A stretch of 64,000 bases of DNA from Citricoccus sp. SGAir0253 (GCF_005877055.1 NZ_CP039424.1:3259970-3323969), one strand, 5' to 3'; positions 7,815-21,762 are shown, counted from the first letter of the stretch. The notes: a model not told the origin generated them from the sequence alone. Made by a program: numbers and translations.

Positions 7815-8756
7815 TTGGTTCTCCCCCTCGGATCCTTCCCCCCGATCCACGGTACGTACCCGGCCATCCTCGACTGGCTCGATGCACACGGCGGTGGGCA
7901 GTGGCAGGACAGGCTGCGCTACGCCCTCGCGTTCTCCGAGCAGGGCTTCGACCCGGGCGAACAAGAACTGGCCGACGCGTGGCCGAGTGGCGCCCAGGTC
8001 AGTTGGCTCGGCGGGCCGGCCGTGGACACCGGCGCCTGGCCGCACGACGCCGACGGCGTGCCGCTGACCCACGTCGCCACCATCGACCTCGCCGGACTGG
8101 ACGGAGCCCTGGACCGCGCCGGGAAGGCCATCTGGCCCACCGCCCAACTGCAGGAAGGCCTACCCCGGGCAGGCATCCTGCAGGTCTTCCATGACCTGCG
8201 GACCTACGGCCACGAGCCCGGTGATCGAGAACGGAAGGCCTGGGTCGTCATTGTCAGCGGGGACCCTGCATACCCTACGGGCGGCCCAACCCCTGCGCCG
8301 ACCGGGCGGCGGCCGGCCCTCGTCGACCGTCCCGGAGCCTGGGCCGCACCCACCCGGGCCTGCCAGTTGGTGCTGCCCTTCTCCGGCTTCGCGCTGCCTT
8401 CGCCCTTGGACCTCTCCCCCCGGGAGGCGGGCGAGTTCGATCGACTCGAGGAGCTCACCGAGACCGTGCACCTGGCATGGATGAGCCAGCGCGGCGTCGG
8501 CGGTTCCTCCGCGATCCCCACCACCCATGCCTACGGGTACAGCTCCCGAGGTCACCACGCGGCCTCCATGGACCTCCTGCCCGAGGCGCTCCCGCTGGCC
8601 GATGGCGACCGGTACCGATTGATCCTGGAGATCGAGGGCTGGACCGTGCTGGAGGGGTGGTTCGGCGACGCCGGCAGCCTGGAGGTCTGGATGCGCCAGT
8701 CCGACCTGGATGCCGGCGCCTTCGAGAACACATGGTGCCTCGTCCGCACCGACTGA
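7815..8756 (+). CDS. DUF1963 (YwqG-like) protein
   Basis: The 313-residue protein matches the DUF1963/YwqG family. Conserved features are the start VSWLGGPAVDTGAWP, then VPLTHVATIDLAGL, the central QLVLPFSGFALPSP, the segment TTHAYGYSSRGHH, and the C-terminal GDAGSLEVWMRQSDL ending in WCLVRTD, equivalent to the WGDAG/WxLLQCD end of the family. Function is unknown; members are intracellular and sometimes sit beside toxin-immunity genes, which is not the case here. Translation probably starts at the TTG at 7815, preceded by AGGAG at 5-nt spacing. Spacing to the rRNA terminator is only about 65 bp. Confidence 0.75.
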   Translation: MVLPLGSFPPIHGTYPAILDWLDAHGGGQWQDRLRYALAFSEQGFDPGEQELADAWPSGAQVSWLGGPAVDTGAWPHDADGVPLTHVATIDLAGLDGALDRAGKAIWPTAQLQEGLPRAGILQVFHDLRTYGHEPGDRERKAWVVIVSGDPAYPTGGPTPAPTGRRPALVDRPGAWAAPTRACQLVLPFSGFALPSPLDLSPREAGEFDRLEELTETVHLAWMSQRGVGGSSAIPTTHAYGYSSRGHHAASMDLLPEALPLADGDRYRLILEIEGWTVLEGWFGDAGSLEVWMRQSDLDAGAFENTWCLVRTD

Positions 8757-8820
8757 GGACACGGTCGGGCCAGTGGGCCTGGCGGTGCCGGTGGCGCTGG
8801 GGGGTGGGGGGTGTTAAAGG

Positions 8821-8856
8821 CCAGGAGCCCTGGACCGTGTGGTCCAGGGCTCCTGG
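8821..8856 (-). terminator. rRNA operon terminator
   Basis: A perfect 16-bp inverted repeat (8821-8836 with 8841-8856, 4-nt loop) lies immediately after the 5S gene on the minus strand and ends in CCTTTAAC. Its position and strength mark the end of the rRNA transcript; it would also stop read-through from the DUF1963 gene. Confidence 0.9.
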
Positions 8857-8865
8857 TGAATGGTT

Positions 8866-8984
8866 GTCCGGCGGCGTCCTACTCTCCCACATCCTCCCGG
8901 ATGCAGTACCATCGGCGCTGTGGGCCTTAGCTTCCGGGTTCGGAATGGGACCGGGCGTTTCCCCCACGCTATGACCGCCGTAAC
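8866..8984 (-). rRNA. rrf: 5S ribosomal RNA
   Basis: On the minus strand the sequence begins GTTACGGCGGTCATAGCG and contains the conserved CCCGGTCCCATTCCGAACCC block and the 3' pairing strand GCCGCCG. The length of about 118 nt is normal. The ends are approximate to a few bases. It is the last gene of the operon, directly before the terminator. Confidence 0.92.
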
Positions 8985-9223
8985 CCTGTGACCGCCCTGT
9001 CCGGGCCCGTGCCCCGCACTCCCCGGGTGGGGGGTGGGGTGGGCCGCCGTGTCGGGGGTGGCTTGGTGGTTACAACACTGTGGTTGCACTGTTCAATTGT
9101 ACCCATACTGGGCCCCGGCCGGGCCCGGCGTGCCGGGGGGCTGGTGGGGTGCCCGGGGTGGTGCCCCGGGCTGGCCGCCCCCCGCGGGGGGTGGTGGTTC
9201 GGTCGGGTTGTTGTTCCGCAACC

Positions 9224-9236
9224 GCATAGTGGACGC
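9224..9236. repeat. 23S rRNA processing stem, 3' arm
   Basis: GCATAGTGGACGC here is the exact complement of 12530-12542 on the other side of the 23S gene. With weaker pairing beyond, the two arms would form a long stem around the 23S precursor, the usual RNase III processing structure. Confidence 0.8.
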
Positions 9237-9289
9237 TGCGCACCTGGCCCTCCCCGGCCGGTGAAGCCCGGCCCGGGGGTGGTGTTGTG

Positions 9290-14528
<5,239 letters not shown>

Positions 14529-14670
14529 AAACTACAGAAGAAACAACACCACGCCCGGCGGAAAACCCGGCACGGCATCATTCAATCCCTGGCAAGAGGC
14601 CCTCCACCACACGGGGGTGCGGCGGTCAGGCCATCCACCAATTTCAAACAATTGGCATCAACAAACTTGG

Positions 14671-14692
14671 CACACTATTGAGTTCTCAAACA
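14671..14692 (-). promoter_or_regulatory. rRNA leader antitermination (boxA-type) element
   Basis: The minus strand reads TGTTTGAGAACTCAATAGTG, the conserved leader element found upstream of actinobacterial 16S genes and associated with Nus-factor antitermination. It lies about 145 nt upstream of the mature 16S end. Confidence 0.8.
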
Positions 14693-14771
14693 ACAGGCAC
14701 GTGATCAGTACCGGCGAAGGAAACCGGTTTCACCCGGCCGTTTCTTCGCTTTCCTCATCCGCGGCTTTCAA

Positions 14772-14800
14772 AGCGTAGTCCCTCTTCCCCGGCCCGTCAA
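14772..14800 (-). promoter_or_regulatory. rRNA operon promoter P2
   Basis: On the minus strand, -35 TTGACG (14795-14800) and -10 TACGCT (14772-14777) are separated by 17 bp. It is the closer of two promoters to the 16S gene, with transcription expected from about 14765. Confidence 0.75.
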
Positions 14801-14909
14801 ACCGGCGTTCCCGCCGCGCTCACCGCACCCGGACCGAAGTCCCACCGCCGCCCCCGGACCACCCGCCGGCCGCCACAGCGACCCGCCAGCTCCCCGGAGC
14901 AACTTTCCC

Positions 14910-14939
14910 ATCCTAGACCCTCCCGGGCCCCGGCGTCAA
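14910..14939 (-). promoter_or_regulatory. rRNA operon promoter P1
   Basis: On the minus strand, -35 TTGACG (14934-14939) and -10 TAGGAT (14910-14915) are separated by 18 bp. The two promoters share the same -35 hexamer and lie about 140 bp apart, a typical tandem rRNA promoter layout. Confidence 0.8.
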
Positions 14940-14940
14940 A

Positions 14941-15292
14941 CCCGCCGCACCCGGCCGGCCCCCGGCACCAGGCCGGACACCGCCCCAGTCAAGGACAGCC
15001 GCACCACCACCGGAAGGACAACCGCCCCTCCACGCCGTGGCACGAGGAGCAACCCTACACCCCCACCCACCCCCACGCAAACCGGGACGGCCTCGCGCCT
15101 CCGACGTGGAGGGAGCAACCCGATATCCCGGCCCCCAACCGCAGCCGGCGGACGGCCGGTGGACGATGTCGAGTAGCCGGCGGCCGGGGTGTGAGGCGTC
15201 CAGGGCCAACGCCCCGGCGGCATGGGCTCCGAGGAACCCCGTGCCCAGCACCTCGCAAGCCGCGGGCACGACAACGGCCCGGAGACGCGGCT
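14941..15292. other. intergenic region upstream of the rRNA operon
   Basis: About 350 bp lie between rRNA P1 and the terminator of the NlpC/P60 gene. I see no gene in it. Open frames here lack ribosome-binding sites and family similarity. Upstream activating sites for P1 could lie in this region, but none is obvious. Confidence 0.5.
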
Positions 15293-15326
15293 GGGCCCGG
15301 CATCCCGTTCCGGGGATGCCGGGCCC
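15293..15326 (-). terminator. terminator of the NlpC/P60 gene
   Basis: A perfect 14-bp inverted repeat (GGGCCCGGCATCCC at 15293-15306, complement at 15313-15326, 6-nt loop) lies 75 bp beyond the stop codon of the minus-strand hydrolase gene. Confidence 0.8.
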
Positions 15327-15400
15327 TGTCCCTCCGCGAGGGTGCCGGTGCAGCGTTCAGCCGCGAGGTGGTCCGGCACCGGGCCGGACCGGGGGTCCAC

Positions 15401-16075
15401 TCAGTAGCGGACCGCGGTGCTCATCATGTTCCAGGGGCTGTAGTCGAGGTCGGTGACCGCGACGCCCATCTGGGGGTTGCGAGCGTGGGCGATCTTGCCG
15501 TCGCCGATGTAGATGGCCACGTGGTAGACGCCGGAGCCAGAGCCGTTGTTGGACCAGAACACCAGGTCGCCGACCTGGAGGTTGCTCATGGAGACCTGCT
15601 GGCCGCCGTAGAACTGGGCCGAGGAGGTCCGCGGGATGCTCTTGCCGGCCTGGGCGAAGGCCTGCTGGGTGTAGCCGGAGCAGTCGTAGGCGGTCGGGCC
15701 GTTGCCGCCCCAGCTGTAGTAGACGCTCGGGTCGGCGGCCTTGGCGGCGGCCCACTGCGCCACGTCCGCCTGCCAGCCGGTGGCCGAGGAGGTGGAGTAC
15801 GAGGCGAGCTGGTAGGTGCCCCCGGAGGCGGTCGAGGTGGAGGCCGTCGAGGAGCTCGTCGAGGTGGACGCGGAGCTGTAGCTGTAGTCCTGCTGGGCCG
15901 AGTAATCGGTGGTGGACACTCCACCGTCGTGGGCCGAGGCGGGGGCGACACCGGCGAGGGTGGCACCGGCGAGCGTGGCCAGGCCCGCGGCGCTGACCGT
16001 CAGGGAGCGACGGCGGCGGGAGCGGGCGGACAGCTTCTCGGCCTCGAGACGGGCACGGCGGGAGGGGTAGTTCAT
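15401..16075 (-). CDS. secreted NlpC/P60 family peptidoglycan endopeptidase
   Basis: The 224-residue protein has a long basic signal peptide (RSRRRRSLTVSAAG, cleavage likely after PASAHD around 48), a Ser/Thr-rich linker (about 54-100) and a C-terminal NlpC/P60 domain. The catalytic triad is visible: Cys132 in YDCSGYTQQAF, His185 in YHVAIYIGDG and His197 in KIAHA. Such enzymes cleave D-Glu-diaminopimelate or similar stem-peptide bonds during growth, separation or resuscitation. It has no LysM or SH3 domain, so substrate targeting may depend on the linker. The ATG at 16075 follows a 195-bp leader containing ATAACG direct repeats that may be MtrA sites. Confidence 0.9.
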   Translation of the reverse strand: MNYPSRRARLEAEKLSARSRRRRSLTVSAAGLATLAGATLAGVAPASAHDGGVSTTDYSAQQDYSYSSASTSTSSSTASTSTASGGTYQLASYSTSSATGWQADVAQWAAAKAADPSVYYSWGGNGPTAYDCSGYTQQAFAQAGKSIPRTSSAQFYGGQQVSMSNLQVGDLVFWSNNGSGSGVYHVAIYIGDGKIAHARNPQMGVAVTDLDYSPWNMMSTAVRY

Positions 16076-16098
16076 GGGGATACTCTCAATACCTAGCG

Positions 16099-16135
16099 CG
16101 TTATCTGAACGTTATCCACCGTACACGCTCGTTAT
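16099..16135. promoter_or_regulatory. ATAACG direct repeats upstream of the NlpC/P60 gene (possible MtrA sites)
   Basis: On the minus strand ATAACG occurs at 16099-16104, 16110-16115 and 16130-16135. The first two are exactly 11 bp apart. A related GTAACG lies at 16233-16238. Direct repeats of (G/A)TAAC with about one-helical-turn spacing are the known pattern for MtrA, which controls cell-wall hydrolase genes in actinobacteria. The assignment is inference. Confidence 0.45.
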
Positions 16136-16270
16136 GGAAACGCAACACTGAAGGAACGCTGATCGTTCGCTGGGAACGGCACGCACCACGCCACTCGGGC
16201 GCGAGAGCGCCGCCCGAAGGCCGACCTGCCCACGTTACCACTTCGTGATCACGACGGGCGTCCTCGGTGG

Positions 16271-16828
16271 TCAGGCGGACGTCGGCCGGACGTCGTAGAC
16301 CAGCCTCGCCCACTCGCCGACCTTCTCGGCCGAGCACAGCCGCAGCCGGTCCCATCGCGCGTCGCCGGCGAACAACGGCTTCCCCGTGACCAACGTCACG
16401 GGCGCGACCGTCAGGCAGATCCGGTCCAGCGCCCCCGCGTCGAGGAACCGGGCCGCCAGGCCGCCCCCGCCCATGAGCCAGACGTCACCGTCCCCCGCGG
16501 CCGCACGGATCTCCGGAAGGTGACGGCCGACGTCGCCGTCCACGACCCGGACGTCCGCTCCCTCCGGGACGGGCAGGTCCCGGCTCGAGAAGACGAACAG
16601 GGGCTGCCGGCCCAGGTACTCCGGCCACTTCTCCGGATGGGCCAGCAGGTCCTCGGTCCGCAGGACCCACTCATAGGTGGTCGAGCCCATGACGATGGCC
16701 GTGGCGGCCTCCATGAACGGCTTCAGGTCCGGTTGCTCGCCCGGGATGGCGAACAGCCAGTCGAGCGAGTCGTCCTCGGTCGCGAGGAATCCGTTGAGCG
16801 TGCACGCGGTCTCGTAGATGACGGCCAT
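16271..16828 (-). CDS. dihydrofolate reductase family protein (RibD C-terminal domain)
   Basis: This 185-residue protein has the RibD_C/DHFR-like fold: TACTLNGFLATEDDSLDWLF near the start, the dinucleotide motif IVMGSTTYEWVL (about 45-56), VFSSRDLPVPEG, and DVWLMGGGGLAARFLDAG with the glycine-rich NADPH loop. Members are small reductases of unknown substrate, common in actinobacteria. It is a single-gene unit, convergent-free, with the NlpC/P60 gene downstream on the same strand beyond a 195-bp gap that carries its own control elements. Confidence 0.85.
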   Translation of the reverse strand: MAVIYETACTLNGFLATEDDSLDWLFAIPGEQPDLKPFMEAATAIVMGSTTYEWVLRTEDLLAHPEKWPEYLGRQPLFVFSSRDLPVPEGADVRVVDGDVGRHLPEIRAAAGDGDVWLMGGGGLAARFLDAGALDRICLTVAPVTLVTGKPLFAGDARWDRLRLCSAEKVGEWARLVYDVRPTSA

Positions 16829-16903
16829 GCCGGAACGCTAGCAACGCGGCGGAGCCCGCGGCAGGGAGCGGCGGCCGAGCGGGTACGGCAGCCAGGACGG
16901 GGA

Positions 16904-17146
16904 AGGGTTAATTCGCGCCCGGGGGGTTGTGCGGTCATGGACCCCGTGCCGGGCCCGCCCTACTGTCTGCCCTGTCCCGGCATCCCGCCCTCCCGGCTTC
17001 CTCCACCGTTCTCCGTGCACACCCAGCAGCCGATCACTCCACTACCGACAGCGCTCCACGGCGCAGACTCCACCGGCGGCTCCACCGGGCACCGACCGTC
17101 TCGACCGAGGCGGCCTTCGGCACCATCCCCTCCCGGAGGAATCACC
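16904..17146 (+). repeat. duplicated leader, copy 1
   Basis: This non-coding leader of about 240 bp in front of the first ScyD/ScyE gene is strongly similar to 18413-18654. Blocks shared exactly include CCACCGTTCTCCGTGCACAC and the 3' part from GGGCACCGACCGTCTCGACC to the CCCGGAGGAAT ribosome-binding site. It probably carries the promoter (a TACTGT-type -10 near 16963) and a long untranslated leader. Confidence 0.8.
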
Positions 17147-18370
17147 ATGCGTACCAAACCACTGCTCGCCGGGGCCGGCGCCCTGGCCCTTGCCACCACC
17201 CTCGTCGGCGCGCCCGCACAGGCCCACGAGAGCCCGAGGCCCCCGCGGGCCCACGAGCTGGCCAGCGGGCTCGTCAGCCCCCTCAGCCTGGACCTGGGCC
17301 GCCGCGGGGACGTGTACGTCACGCAGAATTTCGCCGGCGCCCTGTCGAAGGTGGACCGCCGGGGCACCGTGACGGACGTCCATCGCGGCAACCTGGCCGA
17401 ACTGGCCGGCGTCGCCTATGACCGGGGAGCCACGTATCACGTGGAGACGAACGCCCCCGAGGGCGGGACGCCCACCTCCCACGTGATCAAGACCGCGCGG
17501 GACGGCATGCGGACGGTGGTCAGCGACGACTTCATGAAGTACGAGCGTGACCACAACCCGGACGGTGACGAGACCTACGGCTTCGTCCGCCTCCGCGGTA
17601 CCTGCGCGGCCCAGCTGGACGCGTTCCAGGACTCGCTGGCAGACCTGGCGGGACCGGGCGGAGGAACCCCCCAGTTCGCGCGGTACACCGGCATCGAGGA
17701 GTCCCACGCCTACCAACTCGAGGTCGATCGCGGCACCATCTACGTCGCGGACGCCGCCGCCAACGCGATCCTGAAGGTCAACGAGCGCACGAAGCGGATC
17801 TCCACCGTCGCCGTCATCCCGGCCACCCCTGTGAGGTTCACGGCGGCCATGGAGACCTACCTGGAGGAGACCATCGAGGGCGCCCTGCAGCAGCAGGGCC
17901 AGGAGCGGGACATCGACATGCCGGACTGCCTGGTCGGCCAGCGGTACGTGCCCGAGCCGGTGCCGACGGACGTCGTCAAGGGGGGCCGGGGCGAGCTGTT
18001 CGTGTCCACGCTGGGCGGCGGGGTCGGCGAGGCCACTGCGCAGAGCAAGGTGTACCGCATCGAGCAGCGCCGTGGACCGGACCGGGTCACCACGGTGGCC
18101 CGTGGCCTGTTCGGTGCCACCGGACTGGACCGCGCCCCGAACGGCGACCTCTACGTCGCCGAGATGTTCGGCGGCGAGATCTCGCGCCTGAAGGCCCACG
18201 ACGTCCGACACGCCCACCACGGCCACACCGCCAAGGCCTGGACCGTGGTCAAGGCCGAGACGCCGGCCGACGTCAAGGTGAGCGGTCACCACCTGTACGC
18301 CACCATCAAGGCCCTCTCCCCCACCGGCGGCGACCTGGTGAGGTACGACCTCAAGAACCGGAGGCCGTGA
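17147..18370 (+). CDS. secreted ScyD/ScyE-family beta-propeller protein, copy 1
   Basis: The 407-residue protein starts at an ATG preceded by CGGAGGAA. Residues 1-25 are a signal peptide ending GAPAQAHE. The mature part has repeated YVT/YVAD-type strands (RRGDVYVTQNFAGALSKVD, GTIYVADAAANAILKV, NGDLYVAEMFGGEISRL), typical of the NHL/TolB-like six-bladed propeller in ScyD/ScyE proteins. Two cysteines (RGTCAAQ and MPDCLVG) could form a disulfide. The family name comes from cyanobacterial scytonemin clusters, but actinobacterial members are secreted proteins of unknown function. It is followed by a close paralogue in tandem. Confidence 0.85.
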   Translation: MRTKPLLAGAGALALATTLVGAPAQAHESPRPPRAHELASGLVSPLSLDLGRRGDVYVTQNFAGALSKVDRRGTVTDVHRGNLAELAGVAYDRGATYHVETNAPEGGTPTSHVIKTARDGMRTVVSDDFMKYERDHNPDGDETYGFVRLRGTCAAQLDAFQDSLADLAGPGGGTPQFARYTGIEESHAYQLEVDRGTIYVADAAANAILKVNERTKRISTVAVIPATPVRFTAAMETYLEETIEGALQQQGQERDIDMPDCLVGQRYVPEPVPTDVVKGGRGELFVSTLGGGVGEATAQSKVYRIEQRRGPDRVTTVARGLFGATGLDRAPNGDLYVAEMFGGEISRLKAHDVRHAHHGHTAKAWTVVKAETPADVKVSGHHLYATIKALSPTGGDLVRYDLKNRRP

Positions 18371-18412
18371 CCGCACGGGGTGGGGGACCGCTGGCCGACA
18401 TCTCCGCCGGGC

Positions 18413-18654
18413 GGGGTTAACCCGCCCCCGGGGAGTCGTGCGGGCATGGACCCCCGGGACAGGGCGCCATACTGTCGCCCTGTCCCGGCCCGCCACCCTC
18501 CCGGCATCCCCCACCGTTCTCCGTGCACACCCGACCGCCGATACATCCAGCACCGCTTGCGCTCCAGACCGCAGACTCCACCGGTGGCCTCCCCGGGCAC
18601 CGACCGTCTCGACCGAGGCGGCCTTCGGCACCATCCCCTCCCGGAGGAATGACC
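18413..18654 (+). repeat. duplicated leader, copy 2
   Basis: This counterpart of 16904-17146 lies in front of the second propeller gene, starting only 43 bp after the stop of the first. Conservation of the leader beyond its ribosome-binding site indicates that the duplication unit was leader plus gene, about 1.5 kb. Confidence 0.8.
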
Positions 18655-19851
18655 ATGCGTATCAAGCCACTGCTCGCCGGGGCCGGCGCCCTGGCGCTGG
18701 CGACCACCCTCGTCGGCGCGCCCGCCCAGGCGCACTCGGAGAAGCCCAGGAACCAGGAACCACACGTGCTCGCCAGCGGGCTGGCCGGCCCGCTGACCCT
18801 GGCGGTCGGCCAGCGCCGGGACGTCTACGTCACGGAGGTGTTCGCCCCGAGACCCACCCTGACCAAGGTGGACCGCCGGGGCGCCGAGAGCACCGTCTAC
18901 GAGATGCCGAATCCCCCCGGGACCACGGAACTCGTGGGCGTCGCCTACGACCGCGGCTCGACGTACCACGTGGAGACGGACCATGCCGCCGAGGGAGGGC
19001 CCACGTCCCACGTGGTCAAGACGAACCGTAACGGTCAGCGGACCATCGTCAGCGACGACCTCTGGGACCACGAGGCCCGCAGGAACCCCGACGCGGGCCA
19101 GACCTACGGGTTCCACGGCCTGGACCGCCAGTGTGCCGCCGAAGTGGCGGCCTACGAGGCCCCGGAGAACGTCCCGGACATCTTCACGGGCTACCGGGGC
19201 ATCGTCGAGTCGCACGCCTACCAGCTCGAGGTCCACCTGGGCACCATCTACGTGGCCGACGCCGCCGCCAACGCGGTGCTGAAGGTCGACGAGCACACGA
19301 AGCGGATCTCCACGGTCGCGGCCATCCCGGCCTCGCCGATCCGGTTCACGGATGAACTGGAGGAGTTCGTCGAGGACACCTTCGGCGGGGACTTCCCCGG
19401 ATGCACCGTCGGCGAGAGGTACGCGCCGGAGCCCGTGCCCACCGATATCGCGGTCGGCCGTCGCGGTGAGCTGTTCGTCTCCACCCTGCAGGGAGGGGCG
19501 GGCGAGGTCGTCCCCATCAGCCGGGTGCACCGCATCGAGCAGCGCCGCGGCCCGGACCGGGTCACCACCGTGGCGCGCGGGCTGTTCGGGGCCACGGGCC
19601 TCGACCGGACCCGCAACGGTGACCTCTACGTCGCCGAGATGTTCGGTGACGAGATCTCCGTCCTCGAGGGCCGCGACGTCCGCCATGCCCACCCCGGCCA
19701 CCTGGCCAGGGCCCACACCCTGTTCGAGGCCGAGACCCCGGCCGACGTCCAGGTGAGCGGCCGCCACCTGTACGCGACCGTCAACGCCACCGCCGAGCCC
19801 GAGGTCGGCGGCGACCTCGTGCGGTACGAGCTCAAGCACCACGGGAGGTGA
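18655..19851 (+). CDS. secreted ScyD/ScyE-family beta-propeller protein, copy 2
   Basis: The 398-residue paralogue of the preceding gene has a signal peptide that is nearly identical over the first 25 residues (one change). The mature domain has diverged more: it retains GTIYVADAAANAVLKVDEHTK and NGDLYVAEMFGDEI but differs in loops. The cysteine pair is retained (RQCAAE and FPGCTVG). Strong identity in the leader and signal peptide with divergence in the surface-exposed domain suggests conserved expression but changed ligand or position. Function unknown. Confidence 0.85.
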   Translation: MRIKPLLAGAGALALATTLVGAPAQAHSEKPRNQEPHVLASGLAGPLTLAVGQRRDVYVTEVFAPRPTLTKVDRRGAESTVYEMPNPPGTTELVGVAYDRGSTYHVETDHAAEGGPTSHVVKTNRNGQRTIVSDDLWDHEARRNPDAGQTYGFHGLDRQCAAEVAAYEAPENVPDIFTGYRGIVESHAYQLEVHLGTIYVADAAANAVLKVDEHTKRISTVAAIPASPIRFTDELEEFVEDTFGGDFPGCTVGERYAPEPVPTDIAVGRRGELFVSTLQGGAGEVVPISRVHRIEQRRGPDRVTTVARGLFGATGLDRTRNGDLYVAEMFGDEISVLEGRDVRHAHPGHLARAHTLFEAETPADVQVSGRHLYATVNATAEPEVGGDLVRYELKHHGR

Positions 19852-19947
19852 GGACGCCGGGCCGGCGTCGCCGTCGGTGACCGGCGACCGAAGGCCGAGG
19901 CCGTACGGGCGGCCCCGGGTCCTGTCCCAGGATCCGGGGCCGCCGCG

Positions 19948-20862
19948 TCAGCGGGCGTCCGCCACGACGCCGTCCGCCCCGAGTATCCGGTGCGGCGTGT
20001 GCCACAGGGCGGTGCGCATCCACTCGTCGTCCATCCCCCAGCGCACGAGGGCCTCGACCTGGTGGCTGTAGGGATAGGGGATGGAGGGGAAGTCGGAGCC
20101 GAACACCACCTTCCCCTCGAGGGCGGCCAACACCTCCGGGTACCGCTCGGGGGCGGGGTGCTGCTGCTCCATGTATCCCGTGCCGACCATGGTGGTGTCC
20201 AGGTAGACGTTGGGGCTCTCCGCGGCCAGCGCCGCGAACTCGAGGTACTCGGGCAGTCCGGCGTGGGCGATCACCAGCACGAGCCCGGGGTGGCGGTCGA
20301 CGAGCTCGCGGATGCGCCCGGGGCCCGTGAACTCGCCCGGATGGGGGCCGCTGCCGCAGTGGATGACGACCGGCACGGCGGCCTCCTCGAGGCTCCGCCA
20401 GGCATGGTCCAGCCGCGGGTCCAGGGGCGAGAACCCCCCGACCTGCACGTGCACCTTGAACAGCCGGGCCCCCCGTTCCAGGCTGCGGGCCACCTCGGCG
20501 TCCACCCCGTCCTCCGGGTAGAGGGTGGCCGAGTGGATCGCGTCCGGGTGCTCGGCGGCGAAGGCTGCCGAGTAGTCGTTGAGCCAGGCGGCCATGCCCG
20601 GCCGGTGGGCGTAGTTCAGGGTGCCGTAGGCGCTGACGCCGAGGTCCCGGAGGACCCGCACCCGGTACTCCTCCGAGTGCCGGTACTCGATGTGCCACGG
20701 CGGCCCGCCCCGCTCCGCCTCGGCGTCGAAGAAGGCCCACACCTTCTCCTGGACGTTGGCCGGCATGAAGTGCACGTGCAGGTCGACGATCCCCGGCAGG
20801 CCGAGCGCGTCGAGGTACGGGCGCAGTTCCGCGTCCGAGCGGGGGGCGGGCGTGTGGGCCAT
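19948..20862 (-). CDS. amidohydrolase family protein (amidohydrolase 2 type)
   Basis: This 304-residue TIM-barrel hydrolase resembles the ACMSD/amidohydrolase-2 group. Metal-ligand motifs are HVHF (IVDLHVHFM, about 26-34), the internal LFKVHVQVGGF, VVIHCGSG, VLVIAHAGLPEY and the catalytic aspartate in VVFGSDFPSIPY. Such enzymes decarboxylate or hydrolyse small carboxylates; the substrate is unknown. The start lies about 10 nt after a GAGGAA site. A short hairpin (GGCCCCGGGTCC / GGATCCGGGGCC, 19912-19942) lies beyond its stop and may be the terminator. Confidence 0.8.
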   Translation of the reverse strand: MAHTPAPRSDAELRPYLDALGLPGIVDLHVHFMPANVQEKVWAFFDAEAERGGPPWHIEYRHSEEYRVRVLRDLGVSAYGTLNYAHRPGMAAWLNDYSAAFAAEHPDAIHSATLYPEDGVDAEVARSLERGARLFKVHVQVGGFSPLDPRLDHAWRSLEEAAVPVVIHCGSGPHPGEFTGPGRIRELVDRHPGLVLVIAHAGLPEYLEFAALAAESPNVYLDTTMVGTGYMEQQHPAPERYPEVLAALEGKVVFGSDFPSIPYPYSHQVEALVRWGMDDEWMRTALWHTPHRILGADGVVADAR

Positions 20863-20957
20863 CGTGCGGTTCCTCGGTGGTCTGGGTCCGTGGTCTGGTG
20901 GCGGGTCCGTGGCCGCTCAGCCGCAGGACCCGGAGCGGCGCGGCTCGTGGTGCCACC

Positions 20958-21746
20958 CTAGGTGCACTGGGCGCTCCCGGGCACGTCCTCCCCGGTGGTC
21001 CCGGGCGCGTCCGGGGCGGCCCGGCGGCGGAGCTGCCAGCGCGAGTGCAGCGACTCGATGGCCTTGATCAGGGCCCCCACGCCGAGGGCGGAGAGGAGGG
21101 TGCCCTCCCGCACCCCGTACAGCTGCCCGAGCAGGGCCAGGGACAGGGCCACGGCGAGGACGACCAGCGTCCAGTCGAACACCTGCTTCACCGTGCCGAA
21201 GCGCGCCCCCAGCAGGCGGTGCAGCACCACCACGATCCCGTCCCCCGGAAGGTAGGCGATGCGGGCGTTGACCTCGATGTAGACCCCGACGGCGGCCACC
21301 ACCACGCTGAGCACCGTCCACCCGGCCTGCGCCGCGTAGTGGACCGGCTCGATCCACTCCGTGGCCCACAGCGCCACGTCGCACATCAGCCCGAACACGA
21401 GCGTCAGGGGAACCTGCAGGAGCTGCAGCGGGGGGAACCGGCGCCGCAGCAGGGCGAGCTGGAGCAGCACGAACACCATGTTCAGGGCGGCGATGTAGGC
21501 GCCCACCGTGAACGGGGTGGCCGCGGCCAGGACGTTGGGGATCGTGGAGATCGGCGTGGCGCCGAGCCCGGCCCGGATGCTCAGCGCGATGCCGAAGGCC
21601 AGGATGAAGATGCCGAGGAAGAACCGCAGCCAGCGCCCGGCCGTGGACCGCGGGGGCGTACCGGCATCCGTGCGTTCCTCCACCGTCGCCGCGCCCCCCG
21701 TGCCGTCCCGCGCCGGCCGTCCGGCGCGCCGATCACTATAGGCCAC
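20958..21746 (-). CDS. YczE/YitT-like integral membrane protein
   Basis: The 262-residue protein has a charged N-terminal tail (1-35) and five predicted membrane helices. Family signatures are FFLGIFILAFGIALSIRAGLGATPIS in helix 1, FTVGAYIAALNMVFVLLQ, and IAYLPGDGIVVVLHRLLGARFGTVKQVFD, characteristic of the YczE/YyaS/YitT group. Members are of unknown function, sometimes next to transport or 4'-phosphopantetheinyl genes. It starts with GTG at 21746, only 16 bp after the alcohol dehydrogenase stop, so the two are probably co-transcribed. Confidence 0.8.
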   Translation of the reverse strand: MAYSDRRAGRPARDGTGGAATVEERTDAGTPPRSTAGRWLRFFLGIFILAFGIALSIRAGLGATPISTIPNVLAAATPFTVGAYIAALNMVFVLLQLALLRRRFPPLQLLQVPLTLVFGLMCDVALWATEWIEPVHYAAQAGWTVLSVVVAAVGVYIEVNARIAYLPGDGIVVVLHRLLGARFGTVKQVFDWTLVVLAVALSLALLGQLYGVREGTLLSALGVGALIKAIESLHSRWQLRRRAAPDAPGTTGEDVPGSAQCT

Positions 21747-21762
21747 GGGCCGGGCGGGGCGC

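Noticed and set aside
16076..16270. A c-di-AMP (ydaO) riboswitch upstream of the NlpC/P60 gene
   Set aside because: Such riboswitches often precede cell-wall hydrolases in actinobacteria, but the conserved core segments are not found in this leader.
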